Program-made: the position numbers and the translations under genes
The notes under the pieces: generated by a model
Told to the model about the DNA's origin: nothing
The model's database searches: none
Seen by the model: the letters and a program-made list of their open reading frames with translations, nothing else
Shown: positions 16,939-26,075 of the stretch, piece by piece
Layout: the number at the start of each line of letters is the position of its first letter
Numbering within the stretch: the stretch's first letter is position 1
Assembly (NCBI GenBank): GCA_024233345.1
Contig: JACKPT010000007.1
Span: 124,001 to 188,000, forward strand
Source: Verrucomicrobiota bacterium
Lineage (GTDB): Bacteria > Verrucomicrobiota > Kiritimatiellia > CAIVKH01
Direction of reading: 5' to 3'
Length of the DNA stretch: 64,000 nt

Positions 16939-19900
16939 CTAGGTTGCTTGGGCCTTATCCAACGCGCTCCGGATTTTGCGGTAAAGGACGGCAGGGGTAA
17001 AGGGTTTTTGAACAAAGGTTTCCTCATTGATGGACACATCGCTGTCCTCGATGGAATTGCGCGCATAACCGGACATGTAGACGATGGGAACTTCGAGGCT
17101 GATCTCCCGGATGGCCTCGGTGAGCGCCCGGCCGCTCATCCCGGGCATGACCACATCGGACAGGATCAGGTCAATCTCCCCGGCATGCTGCCGATAGAGG
17201 ACCAGCGCCTCATGCCCATTGGCCGCGGTGAGGATCCGATAGCCTTTCAGCAACAGCATTTTTTCCGCGAGTTTGCGTACGGTATCCTCATCTTCCACAA
17301 TCAAAATCGTCTCGGTGCCCGGGTGGTCCGATGTCTCGGCGGCGGGCGTCTCGAGGGGAAGGTCGCCCCGGACCCGGGGGAAAAAGATGGTGAAGGTGGT
17401 GCCTTTCCCCAGTTGGCTTTCGACCAGAATCTGCCCTTCATACTGGTTGATGATTCCGTAGACCATCGAGAGCCCGAGGCCGGTTCCCTTGCCGACCTCC
17501 TTGGTGGTAAAGAAGGGCTCAAACAGGTGGCTCATCACCTCGGAGGTCATGCCGGTACCGTTGTCCTGCATGCGCAGGGCGACATACTCGCCGGGGTTGA
17601 TCGTGAATTGTCCGACCATCACCGGGGTGCGGATGGTCTCGTTCAAGGTTTCGATGAGCAGGCGCCCCCCACTGGGCATCGCGTCACGGGCGTTGACTGC
17701 GAGGTTAATAATGATTTGCTCGATCTGACCCGGGTCGGCTTGAATGGTCCACAGATCCTGGGCGAGTTGGGTGGTGATTTCGACCTGTTCGGTCAGCGAT
17801 CGCTTCAGCAGGGTCTTCATTTCCTGCACAATTTTGTTGAGGTGCAGCTTGCCGGGTTCCACCGTCTGCTTACGGCTGAATGCGAGCAATTGCCGGGTCA
17901 ACCCGTGGGCGCGCTCGGCAGCCCGGCTCATCTCCTGAAGCTCTTCACGCATGACCGCATCGTCGGGAAGGCGCTTGCCCAGCATTTCGCTATAGCCAAG
18001 AATTACGGTAAGCAAATTATTGAAATCGTGGGCCACCCCACCGGCCAGGCGTCCCATCGCCTCCATTTTCTGGGAGTGTCGCAGCAGCGCCTCGCTTTGC
18101 TGCAGGGCCTCCTCCGAATGCTTGCGTTCGGTGATGTCGCGGGCATTGAGGATGAGCAGATGGGCCCGGTCAACCATTCGACTCGGTTTGATCGCCGCTT
18201 CGATCCACCGGATGGTCTGGTCATCCTGCTGCAATCGAAACTCAACAAACGGCTGCTCGCGCAACTGGTTCATCGCCCGTCCGCACGCCGACACCACTGC
18301 GATCTGGTCTTCGGGCTTGATCCATTGAAAGAAGGATTTTCCCAGCAGACCCCCGTTGGGGCACTTGAGATCCCGTTCCACCGAGGGGCTGGCATAATAG
18401 ATGATGCCGTCCGGACTGATTTCGAGAATCATATCGGACGCGTTTTCAATCAGCGACCGGAACTGTCCCTCACTCTCCCGCAGGGTGTCCTCGGCACGTT
18501 TGCGGGCGATGGCTCCGCCCAGGCTGCCGGCGATGGTGGTCAGTACGGAGCGGTCATTGCTGCTCCAGACCCGGGCCGCATCGTGATCATCCAATCCGAT
18601 GAATCCCCAAAAATCGCCTTCGACCATGATCGGGCAGAACAGGATCGCCCGTACCTCGGCGCTCTGGGAAAACGTTGTTCCGTGCAGGACATCGAGAACG
18701 TGACCGGGAATGGTTTGTCCATTTTTCATGATGTGATACCAACCCGGGAATGCGGTATCATAGGACCACTGCGCCTGGTCGCCATTGGCGGCATAGGCTA
18801 CCTGCTGCCGGCTCCAGTAATAGCGCAACCTCGCCTGGGGAGTAACATTCAACGCATCACGAATGTTCTCCACGATATAAACCCGTTCGACATTGACCGC
18901 TTCGGCGATAATCTCCAGCGCATTTAGAACCCCTTGCTCGAACGCGGCGGAAGTAAGCAGGGTGTTGGTGGCGCTGGCTACGCCCCGGAGGGTCTGGTCG
19001 CGAACTTTCAGGGTTTCCTCGGCTTCGAATCGCCCGATCGCTCCAGCCAGACTGCTGGAGAATGTCTGGGTAGCCCGCAGAAGGGGCTCTGGCCATTCGG
19101 GATCTTCCGATTCCGCCCGGCAAAGCACCAGAAAGCCCCATCGTTGGATATGGGTCCGGATCGGGGCAATTAGAATACTGGAAGCCTGGATGCCCTGCAG
19201 GATACCCGAGACCGGGCCATCGCCGCCCTCCTGGGATAAGAGGGTCAGCTCCTCCTTTGCCCAATCCGGTGGCAGGAGTAGCTCGTCCCCATCGCGAAAG
19301 AGATCCATGAAGCGGTCCTGCTCTTTCATGGCCGGAAGCCTGCCCCGATTCCATTCATAAGGAATGGTGAGTTCCGCAGTATCTTCCAGGGCAGAAACCT
19401 TCTGCTTGATCAATAATACCCGGTTCGATTGGGTCATCTCGCCCATGATCCGAAGGGTCTGTTCGATCGCGTCCCGGCCATTGTTCATGGTCAGAAGGTG
19501 TTGAGAGGCTTCGGTCAGGGAAAGGAGAATGCGGTCCCGCTCCTGCATGGCTTCCAAACTGAATTGCCGCTCCAGGATACTCCCGAGCATCGAGCAGTAG
19601 ATGGCGAGCAGGTGCTGTTGGTGTGGATCGATTTGCTCCCCGGAAAAACCCGGATCATTGCAGAAGACCGCGATGGTTTGTTTGTCCGCGCCCTTGATTG
19701 GGGTGACTACAGCCCAGGGTATCTCGCCTTGGCGATTGCCCGCGCCCGGACCCCAAAGGGGAACGGATTCCTCGATCATCCAGTTTTCCAGATTGGCATC
19801 CCATTGGTCGAGCTGGGCCTTCCATTTGCCGCGAATCGGAAGCAGAAAGTCACTTTCCTCGGTAGGTTGGCCATCAAGGTCTGTACCAAAGGTTCCCCGC

Positions 19901-20196
19901 AATTGATGGGTCTCCCGGAGAAAGATGGAACACCGCTTGAGGCCAAGTTTTTCTTTCGGTATTTCTACCGCTCGACGAAGCAGTGCCTCGCGACCAGCCA
20001 CGTTCATGACCTCGCCTGCCATTTCTGTCAGTGCCTGCAAATCCTGGGCATTGGTTTGCAGGGTCAGGTCATTGACTGGTGAAAAAGGATAGGGCCGGTA
20101 TCGGGGATCCTCCGGATGATCCCCGTTGGACACGCGTGCCTCGGAGGACTCGGGAGGCACTGGTTCTCCCGGTTGGGCTGTGGTAGGTCGAGACAT
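16939..20196 (-). CDS. Hybrid sensor histidine kinase (GAF-GAF-GAF-PAS-HisKA-HATPase-REC)
   Basis: About 1085 residues, with no membrane segment. Three GAF-like sensor regions (roughly 50-215, 225-400 and 415-565) are followed by a PAS domain (about 575-700). Next come an HisKA box GRLAGGVAHDFNN with phospho-acceptor H723, an HATPase domain (N box NLAVNARDAM, G box GKGTGLGLSMVYG) and a C-terminal receiver with phospho-acceptor D1014 in LSDVVMPGMSG. It likely senses a cytosolic small-molecule or redox signal. The ATG at 20196 (MSRPTTAQ) is preferred because the upstream extension to 20364 is not protein-like. No partner regulator with a DNA-binding domain is adjacent. Confidence 0.9.
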   Translation of the reverse strand: MSRPTTAQPGEPVPPESSEARVSNGDHPEDPRYRPYPFSPVNDLTLQTNAQDLQALTEMAGEVMNVAGREALLRRAVEIPKEKLGLKRCSIFLRETHQLRGTFGTDLDGQPTEESDFLLPIRGKWKAQLDQWDANLENWMIEESVPLWGPGAGNRQGEIPWAVVTPIKGADKQTIAVFCNDPGFSGEQIDPHQQHLLAIYCSMLGSILERQFSLEAMQERDRILLSLTEASQHLLTMNNGRDAIEQTLRIMGEMTQSNRVLLIKQKVSALEDTAELTIPYEWNRGRLPAMKEQDRFMDLFRDGDELLLPPDWAKEELTLLSQEGGDGPVSGILQGIQASSILIAPIRTHIQRWGFLVLCRAESEDPEWPEPLLRATQTFSSSLAGAIGRFEAEETLKVRDQTLRGVASATNTLLTSAAFEQGVLNALEIIAEAVNVERVYIVENIRDALNVTPQARLRYYWSRQQVAYAANGDQAQWSYDTAFPGWYHIMKNGQTIPGHVLDVLHGTTFSQSAEVRAILFCPIMVEGDFWGFIGLDDHDAARVWSSNDRSVLTTIAGSLGGAIARKRAEDTLRESEGQFRSLIENASDMILEISPDGIIYYASPSVERDLKCPNGGLLGKSFFQWIKPEDQIAVVSACGRAMNQLREQPFVEFRLQQDDQTIRWIEAAIKPSRMVDRAHLLILNARDITERKHSEEALQQSEALLRHSQKMEAMGRLAGGVAHDFNNLLTVILGYSEMLGKRLPDDAVMREELQEMSRAAERAHGLTRQLLAFSRKQTVEPGKLHLNKIVQEMKTLLKRSLTEQVEITTQLAQDLWTIQADPGQIEQIIINLAVNARDAMPSGGRLLIETLNETIRTPVMVGQFTINPGEYVALRMQDNGTGMTSEVMSHLFEPFFTTKEVGKGTGLGLSMVYGIINQYEGQILVESQLGKGTTFTIFFPRVRGDLPLETPAAETSDHPGTETILIVEDEDTVRKLAEKMLLLKGYRILTAANGHEALVLYRQHAGEIDLILSDVVMPGMSGRALTEAIREISLEVPIVYMSGYARNSIEDSDVSINEETFVQKPFTPAVLYRKIRSALDKAQAT

Positions 20197-20427
20197 GGTC
20201 TGAATACTATCATAACACCAATTCCATGCCAATTGTTCAATAAACAGAGGCTCGCGATGACCTCCAAGGCCCACACGACGAAAGGGCGACGAGGCTGCGC
20301 CCCGGCACCTGCTGCTGATGCATTCAACCCATTCCCATCCGTGTGGGGCAAAGGTAAACCCCAAGAGGCCACCGGCTGGTTGTGGAAACCATGCTCGGCT
20401 ACTCGGGAGGGAAAAGACTGAGCCGGG

Positions 20428-20937
20428 TCAGATCAACGGCTTCAATGCATCCATGACCGCTTGATAGTCAGGCTCTTGTGCTATTTCTGGGACAAGCTGC
20501 GAGTAGACGACACAATTTGACTGATCCAGCACCAGCACCGCCCGTCCGAGAAGTCCCTTGAGGGGACTGCCGGTCATGGTCATTCCATACAGGGTGCCAA
20601 AGTCAGGATGACGGAAGCAGGAGAGGGGGATTACCTGATCGAGGTGCTCACTGTCGCAAAAGCGCTTGGCGGCAAAAGGCAGGTCGGCGGAAATATTCAA
20701 GAGCACGACATGGTTCAGTCCGGCAATCTCCGCATGAAACCGCTTGGCCGACATCGCACAAATCCCGGTATCCAGACTGGGGACAATATTCAGAACCTTG
20801 GCTTTACCGGCAAATGCTTCCAAACCAACATCGACCAGATCCGCTCCGGTGAGGCTGAAATTCGGTGCAATGGTTCCGACTTCCGGGAGGGTGCCGCAGG
20901 TTTCGAGGGGTTCGCCTTTGAATGTAATGGTTGCCAT
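20428..20937 (-). CDS. tpx: Thiol peroxidase (Tpx, atypical 2-Cys peroxiredoxin)
   Basis: This 169-residue protein has the full Tpx layout: peroxidatic Cys60 in PSLDTGICAMS and resolving Cys94 in FCDSEHLDQVIPLS. It reduces peroxides, usually with thioredoxin as electron donor, in the cytosol or periplasm depending on the species; no signal peptide is seen here. The ATG at 20937 follows an AAGGAG site. About 230 bp without a recognisable gene separate it from the downstream kinase, so co-transcription is uncertain. Confidence 0.95.
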   Translation of the reverse strand: MATITFKGEPLETCGTLPEVGTIAPNFSLTGADLVDVGLEAFAGKAKVLNIVPSLDTGICAMSAKRFHAEIAGLNHVVLLNISADLPFAAKRFCDSEHLDQVIPLSCFRHPDFGTLYGMTMTGSPLKGLLGRAVLVLDQSNCVVYSQLVPEIAQEPDYQAVMDALKPLI

Positions 20938-21065
20938 CGTGATCTCCTTGTTTTGATGGGGAACTATAACCCGTATTTGATGCGGTGCAACCGGGATTCA
21001 CATGGATGAAGCTTGAATCCCAGAGAGGCCCATGGTATCGGTGTGCGATTGGAAGGGAAGAGGAT

Positions 21066-21905
21066 ATGAAAAAGATTTGGTTGATTGCGGCAATGTCATG
21101 GCTGGCGTGTTTCTCCGGGAACCGGGCAGAGGCCAAGGTTACGTTGGATTCCGGCTATGCGATGCTGGTGGTTCCAGCCCGGTATTCGGTGATTCAAATC
21201 ATGATGGATGTCATCGATCAACGGCCCTGTGTACTGGTTGCCTACCAAAGTGACCCGGCACTACCCGGGCAATACCGCGTCGATGTCTGGAATGGCCAAG
21301 CCTGGCTCGAGGTCAATGCCGCAGATCTGGCCGATCTAAATTTTGTCCGGGTCCCGCCGGCGAACGTGGTGCTCGTCGGCAGCGACAGCCTGGTACCTCC
21401 AGAGGTGTTGTCGGCGCTGGAACTGCGGCCCGATTTGGTGCGTATATATGATGTGGACAATGCATCGATCGTCAATGATCTGGACCCGGTCTTTTCCTGG
21501 AATCGCCGGGAGTGGGCCTGGTTTGCTGCCCGGTACAACCTGGCCCTTGAAGACGAAGCTGCGGCGTATCGCAATTCGAGCTGGTATGACCAACCGGGTC
21601 CACTGACCCGCAATCAGGATCAGGACACCTTTGTTCCCGCCCCCCCGGTTACCCGCAAATCGGTGGTGATCGAACCGGTCGTTCTGGATGAGCCGGTGCG
21701 AGAGGAAATCCGTCACCTCGGGGAACCAGTGGAAAAAGAAGCCACTGGATTGGAACAGCCCGAACTCAACACCCCGGCTCCCGTATTACCCAGTCCACGC
21801 TTGAGTGAACCACTGCCCATGGATGATGAGGTGGTGGAACTCGATCCGGCGCCAGTGGTGGAGTCTGTTCTGGACGCGGATAGCCCCGAAGCTCCGCTCA
21901 AGTAG
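21066..21905 (+). CDS. Exported protein with acidic proline-rich tail, unknown function
   Basis: The ATG at 21066, preceded by GGAAGAGG, gives a 279-residue protein with a signal peptide (KKIWLIAAMSWLACF...AEA). Residues about 25-165 form a compact domain with strand-like segments; residues about 190-279 are rich in Pro, Glu, Asp and Val and look disordered, perhaps a periplasm-spanning linker. No family is recognised. A small lipoprotein gene begins 9 bp after its stop, and the two are probably one operon divergent from tpx. Confidence 0.65.
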   Translation: MKKIWLIAAMSWLACFSGNRAEAKVTLDSGYAMLVVPARYSVIQIMMDVIDQRPCVLVAYQSDPALPGQYRVDVWNGQAWLEVNAADLADLNFVRVPPANVVLVGSDSLVPPEVLSALELRPDLVRIYDVDNASIVNDLDPVFSWNRREWAWFAARYNLALEDEAAAYRNSSWYDQPGPLTRNQDQDTFVPAPPVTRKSVVIEPVVLDEPVREEIRHLGEPVEKEATGLEQPELNTPAPVLPSPRLSEPLPMDDEVVELDPAPVVESVLDADSPEAPLK

Positions 21906-21914
21906 GTTGCGATC

Positions 21915-22265
21915 ATGGTCAAGCATCACTGCGGATGGCGATGGGGGCTGCTGGCTTGTCTGACCCTGGCCGCCGGATGCGTCACCGAAACCCTCAACAG
22001 CCGGGAAAATGCCCTGGCCGAAACCAGGCTTGTGGTCACCCGGGCCGGCGAGGAAGTGAACCTGTCCTGGCGATCCGAACCGGGGCTGGTCTACACGGTG
22101 TATCATACCGCTGGTGAAAATCTATCCGGCCGCTGGGAACCTCTTCCCGGAGCGGAACAGGTACGCGGCACGGGAGACATGATCTACCTCAAGGACACGG
22201 TTCCAGCTTCGCGACAGCGCTATTATCGGCTGCAGATTACTTCCGGGGTTGTTCAGAAGCCTTGA
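21915..22265 (+). CDS. Small lipoprotein with beta-sandwich-like module
   Basis: This 116-residue protein has an N-terminal hydrophobic segment ending in lipobox LAAGC, so it is probably a lipoprotein with Cys near residue 22. The mature part has the pattern VNLSWRSEPGLVYTVYHTA...YYRLQI, a small fibronectin-III-like module common at the C-termini of secreted proteins in this group; the tail of the first gene in this window has the same pattern. It follows the acidic-tail exported protein by 9 bp. The last 29 bp overlap the convergent EEP-family gene. Confidence 0.65.
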   Translation: MVKHHCGWRWGLLACLTLAAGCVTETLNSRENALAETRLVVTRAGEEVNLSWRSEPGLVYTVYHTAGENLSGRWEPLPGAEQVRGTGDMIYLKDTVPASRQRYYRLQITSGVVQKP

Positions 22266-23178
22266 ACACCCCGAGCAGGGGCCGGTGATCCGATGCTTTT
22301 CGATTCTGCGGATGGCGCACCACCGATGACTTTTCCGGCACCAACTCAGCCAGCATACCCGGACTGCAAAACAGATAGTCGATTCGCGAATAGCTCTGTC
22401 GGTATGTCCATTCATGGGTCCAGATGTCCCCGACATAATCCCTAAGCAGGAGGTCGGTAACCCCACCTTCTTCGAGGATAAGGCGAAGGGGCGCGGAACC
22501 GATCTCGTCATTCATATCCCCGACCACCAACAGATTGGCCTCGGGATTCTCCTCCAGGCGGTCTTTGAGAAGTTGGGTCAGCAAGCGGGCCTCATTCCGC
22601 CGCATTTCGGTCTGGCCCAATTCATGGAATCGTTTGGATTTCAAGTGCACATTGAACAGCGTGAATTGATAGTCCTCATTCACCTGAATGGTCGCCTCCA
22701 GAAATCCGCGCGATACCCCGACCTCGGTATCGGCAACGGTATAGGTCAAGTTGGTCCAGAGGGTCACCGATGCCAGGGGATATCGGCTCAACAAACCGTT
22801 CTTGGCATGGGGCGTGAATCCGGTGATGAATTGGGTATAGGGATAGTCCAGTCCCTCCGCCTTGAGAAGTGCTATCAACCGATCGAATGCTGCCTCATCC
22901 CCCAGCTCCTGAACCGCCAGCACATCCGGGTGGGTCGCCTTGAGGATGGCGAGCAGCGCCGAGACTTCTTCGTCCGGTTTGAAATCATCCGCCTGTCCAT
23001 CCTCATCCCGGTCGTAATAGCCGAACCGGTACAGATTGTAGGACATCACGGAAAACTCATCCCGATCGAGTCGGGGAATCGCCGATGCGCCCGCATCCGG
23101 CTTCCGTCCGCACCCCAGGGTCAGCGCAATCAGGCCGAGGGCCACCCCCCCGAGCAGAAGCCATGGATGGCATTTCAT
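22237..23178 (-). CDS. Endonuclease/exonuclease/phosphatase (EEP) family lipoprotein
   Basis: This 313-residue protein has a lipobox (LTLGC, Cys near 23), so it is lipid-anchored outside the cytosol. The EEP catalytic residues are visible: N in SYNLYRF, E in VQELGDE, H in FNVHLKSKR, D/N in VVGDMNDE, and the terminal SDHRPL. Homologues cleave phosphodiester or phosphate bonds in nucleic acids, lipids or inositol phosphates. The extracytosolic location suggests scavenging, not DNA repair. It lies 3 bp after the TPR gene stop and is co-transcribed with it. Confidence 0.85.
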   Translation of the reverse strand: MKCHPWLLLGGVALGLIALTLGCGRKPDAGASAIPRLDRDEFSVMSYNLYRFGYYDRDEDGQADDFKPDEEVSALLAILKATHPDVLAVQELGDEAAFDRLIALLKAEGLDYPYTQFITGFTPHAKNGLLSRYPLASVTLWTNLTYTVADTEVGVSRGFLEATIQVNEDYQFTLFNVHLKSKRFHELGQTEMRRNEARLLTQLLKDRLEENPEANLLVVGDMNDEIGSAPLRLILEEGGVTDLLLRDYVGDIWTHEWTYRQSYSRIDYLFCSPGMLAELVPEKSSVVRHPQNRKASDHRPLLGVFKASEQPRK

Positions 23179-23181
23179 CGA

Positions 23182-24561
23182 TCAGGACGCCGAGTAGGAT
23201 GAATCGATTTTCTGGGCCACATCGCGGTAGCTGATGTCCACCGCATAAATCTGTTTGTAATATTCCCGGGCCTTATCCATTTGTTTCATCGCTTCGTACA
23301 CATCCCCCAACTCGTAGAGGATGTCCTTCTTGGTATCATCCATGGTGCTGAGTTCGGCGGCAGCCTTGGTCAATTGTTCGGAGGCAATGTCGTACTGGTG
23401 CTTGGACTTGAAACAGCGAGCGAGATAGTACAGAGAGCGGATACGCCGCTGGGGGTTGCGCTGTGAAAGCTGGAACTGCTGGATCGCTCCGTTGATGTCC
23501 TCATGCTCAAACAAAAGAACCCCCAACTCATAGCGGAATTGCAGGTCATTGGGGTATCGCTCAACCCGCTCCCGTGCATCGGCCAACAGAAAGGTATCGA
23601 GCTCGGTCTGCTTTGCTTCAGCGGCGGCGGTGTTGCCGGCCCGGGTGAGGTCTGCCACCTCCCGCTCGATTTTCCGGATTTTCATCGTACTGAGCAGCCG
23701 GTCAATCTGCGGGTCGCCCCCGCCGGTTTGGGCCTGGGCCTGCTCCAGTACTTCGATCGCCTCGTCAAACCGGTCGGACTTGCTGTACAGGTCGGCCAGC
23801 CCGCGCTTGTAGTTGATGTTCTCCGGCTCGGTGGCAATTTTTTTGATCGATTCCTGAATGAGTTCTTCGACATCCTTTTCGGACTTGACCGCCTTACCCG
23901 CCTGCTCCAGTTGAGCAGACTCCTTCTCGTCCTTGATCTTGCTGCGGAAATCACCTTCCTCTTCCCATCGGCCGCGTTGCATCGTGTCCAGCGCCGTGGC
24001 GTCCTTGAGGTCTTTGATCGCCCGCGGATCCTTGGGCAATATCCGCTGCACATCCTCATAGACCTCGCGCGCTTCGTGCATCCGGTTCACGCTTTGATAC
24101 AATTTGGCCAGCCACCGCAACACCTTGACATCACCGGGGTTTTGTTCCCGGTACAGTTCAAGGGTCATGATGGCCACCTCCGGCATGTCCGCCGCCTCCG
24201 CAGCTTCGCCGTGCAGGGTGATAAACTGAACATTCAACGGATCGATCCGCAACAGGTCCTCGGTGGTGCGCAGGGCCGCGAGAGGGTCTTTCTTGAGCTG
24301 GGATTGGGCCTTCATGAGCTTACCCATTCCCTTGACCGGGGCGAGACTGCGGGCAAAACTCCCGGATTTACTGTCGAGAAGCTTTTTGATTTCCGCCCCG
24401 CGAAGAAACCGGCGAACCCGCAGAAGTTGGGGGCAAAGATCAAGGGCGAGCAGGAACATATCCATCGCGTAGTCGAGATTGCCACGTTCAAGCGCAGCGA
24501 AACCCTTGTCGAAATGTTCGCGCGCCTTGCGCGGTGCCTGTTCCAGTGTTAATTCAGCCAT
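23182..24561 (-). CDS. Tetratricopeptide-repeat protein
   Basis: About 459 residues, starting at the ATG at 24561 with GGAG 8 bp upstream. At least eight TPR-like helical pairs can be read, for example the blocks around residues 15-50, 90-180, 250-290 and 345-450. A charged coiled-coil-like stretch (GRWEEEGDFRSKIKDEKESA) lies near residues 205-235. No signal peptide is seen, so it is probably cytosolic or membrane-associated, acting as a scaffold. It is the first gene of a pair with the EEP lipoprotein gene 3 bp downstream. The partner is unknown. Confidence 0.8.
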   Translation of the reverse strand: MAELTLEQAPRKAREHFDKGFAALERGNLDYAMDMFLLALDLCPQLLRVRRFLRGAEIKKLLDSKSGSFARSLAPVKGMGKLMKAQSQLKKDPLAALRTTEDLLRIDPLNVQFITLHGEAAEAADMPEVAIMTLELYREQNPGDVKVLRWLAKLYQSVNRMHEAREVYEDVQRILPKDPRAIKDLKDATALDTMQRGRWEEEGDFRSKIKDEKESAQLEQAGKAVKSEKDVEELIQESIKKIATEPENINYKRGLADLYSKSDRFDEAIEVLEQAQAQTGGGDPQIDRLLSTMKIRKIEREVADLTRAGNTAAAEAKQTELDTFLLADARERVERYPNDLQFRYELGVLLFEHEDINGAIQQFQLSQRNPQRRIRSLYYLARCFKSKHQYDIASEQLTKAAAELSTMDDTKKDILYELGDVYEAMKQMDKAREYYKQIYAVDISYRDVAQKIDSSYSAS

Positions 24562-24770
24562 GGTGATTACTCCGAGCAATGTTTTCGTATACCGCAGGAT
24601 CATTTCAGAAAAAGCGTTTTAAATCAACCCTCGTCGACGGATGCGGTCCGGACCCCGGAAAAGGCAGGACTTTCCCCGGACTCTCTGCTAGGCTGCGCCC
24701 CCATGCAAACGGAGCGAGCCCGGTTTCGTGTGAACGGGCTGCCGAAACCACCAAATCAGAAAGGAGCCCA

Positions 24771-25277
24771 ATGAAAAAGACAGGACAATGGATCATCTTG
24801 ATGAGTTTGATGACGGGTATGGCCATGGCGGGGGAAAATCGCCTCGGCATTGGCGCGCATTACTGGAAAACCGTGGATAATGTCGATGTCCAGGATATCC
24901 AGGAAGACGGACTGGCCTATGTCCTGACCTACCAGCGCCTGCTGGGAGACCTCTTCCGCCTCGGACTCGAGCTGGAGTACTATCCGGATGAATTTGTCGG
25001 GAGCACCGATGCGGCCTACTCGCCCCAGGCCATTCTGACTGCGGGGGGCGGACTGTATGCCGGACTCGGGGTCGGCATGGGCTATTATGAAGACGGGTGG
25101 GCGGATGAACCCTATTTTCTGCTTCGAGGCGGTCTCGAAATCGAATTATTGCCGGGAATTTACGGGGACATTCATCTCAACTACCGAGCGGAAACCTTTG
25201 ATGATGTGACGAATGCGAACGAAGAAATCGACACCGACGTGTTGACGGTCGGGGTTGCAGTCCGATTCGATTATTGA
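24771..25277 (+). CDS. Small outer-membrane beta-barrel protein
   Basis: The ATG at 24771 has an AAAGGAG site and gives 168 residues with a signal peptide ending in AMAGEN. The rest is a barrel-like alternation (LRLGIGAHYW, GGGLYAGLGVGMGYY, DIHLNYRAETF) ending in a terminal strand VGVAVRFDY with the aromatic C-terminal residue expected of outer-membrane barrels. The role is unknown. The 209 bp upstream of it, divergent from the TPR gene, hold no gene. Confidence 0.7.
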   Translation: MKKTGQWIILMSLMTGMAMAGENRLGIGAHYWKTVDNVDVQDIQEDGLAYVLTYQRLLGDLFRLGLELEYYPDEFVGSTDAAYSPQAILTAGGGLYAGLGVGMGYYEDGWADEPYFLLRGGLEIELLPGIYGDIHLNYRAETFDDVTNANEEIDTDVLTVGVAVRFDY

Positions 25278-25287
25278 TCCCGGCCCC

Positions 25288-25315
25288 TTGCGAAACGAGA
25301 AATCCCCTCTATCTT
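25288..25315 (+). promoter_or_regulatory. Candidate sigma70-type promoter for the YceI gene
   Basis: A TTGCGA box (25288-25293) and TATCTT box (25310-25315) are separated by 16 bp, about 45 bp ahead of the YceI start. An AGGAGG ribosome site follows near 25350. This is based on consensus matching only. Confidence 0.35.
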
Positions 25316-25360
25316 ATGCCGAAATAGAACCCGGGGTACATCCCCAACAGGAGGCTTATC

Positions 25361-25948
25361 ATGATGAAACAAATGACGACGATGATGGCTCTGGCAGTCG
25401 CCGGATCCCTGACCACTCACGCGGCAACGTATGAACTCGACCTTGCGCACAGCACAATCGGATTTTCAGTCCGACATATGATGGTGACCTCGGTCAAGGG
25501 ACAATTCAAAGAATTCCAGGGCGTGATTGAGTTCGACTCGGAAAACCCGACCGCAATGACCGCTACCGCAGAAGTTTCGGTTCCCAGCATTTACACGGCA
25601 AACGAAAAGCGGGACGACCATTTGCGCGGTGCCGACTTTTTTGATGCGGAAACATATCCGGCGATTACCTTTGTTTCCACCGGGGTCGAAGGCGATCTTC
25701 CGGATCTGACCCTTCATGGAGACCTGACCATGAAAGGGATCACCAAGAAAATCGCGATTCCGGTCGAGGTGCTTGGCCCGGTCGTCAATCCCTGGGGGGC
25801 CACGGTCATCGGTCTTGAAGGCCAGGTGACGATCAACCGCCAGGATTTTGGTGTCAGTTGGAGCAAAGCCCTTGATGGCGGTGGCGTGGTGGTTGGCGAC
25901 GAGGTCAAGATCAGTATTGCCCTCGAAGCTGTCCGCAAGGACAACTAA
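25361..25948 (+). CDS. YceI-family periplasmic lipocalin-like protein
   Basis: This 195-residue protein has a signal peptide (to about residue 21, THAAT) and the YceI N-terminal signature YELDLAHSTIGFSVRHMMVTSVKGQF. The C-terminal part includes VTINRQDFGVSWSKALDGGGVVVGDEVKI. YceI proteins form an extended lipocalin barrel that binds isoprenoid or polyprenoid lipids in the periplasm. The gene appears to be single: it has its own promoter candidate upstream and a strong terminator downstream. Confidence 0.93.
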   Translation: MMKQMTTMMALAVAGSLTTHAATYELDLAHSTIGFSVRHMMVTSVKGQFKEFQGVIEFDSENPTAMTATAEVSVPSIYTANEKRDDHLRGADFFDAETYPAITFVSTGVEGDLPDLTLHGDLTMKGITKKIAIPVEVLGPVVNPWGATVIGLEGQVTINRQDFGVSWSKALDGGGVVVGDEVKISIALEAVRKDN

Positions 25949-25972
25949 TCAACAGCAACACCATCGATTGGG

Positions 25973-26002
25973 AAAAGCCCGGGTTACCCCGGGCTTTTTT
26001 TT
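25973..26002 (+). terminator. Rho-independent terminator after the YceI gene
   Basis: GCCCGGG (25977-25983) pairs with CCCGGGC (25988-25994) around a TTAC loop. The stem is extended by A-T pairs and followed by eight T residues (25995-26002). It is 25 bp after the stop. Confidence 0.92.
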
Positions 26003-26075
26003 CGGATAAAGTTCGTTTCCATCGTTTCCTGCAGTTTGTTACCATACCGGCCCAAGCACCACGGAAGGGCTGAAT

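Noticed and set aside
16834..18927. 697-residue plus-strand reading frame
   Set aside because: It lies antisense to the histidine kinase; the kinase motifs on the minus strand are unambiguous, and the antisense frame has no domain pattern.
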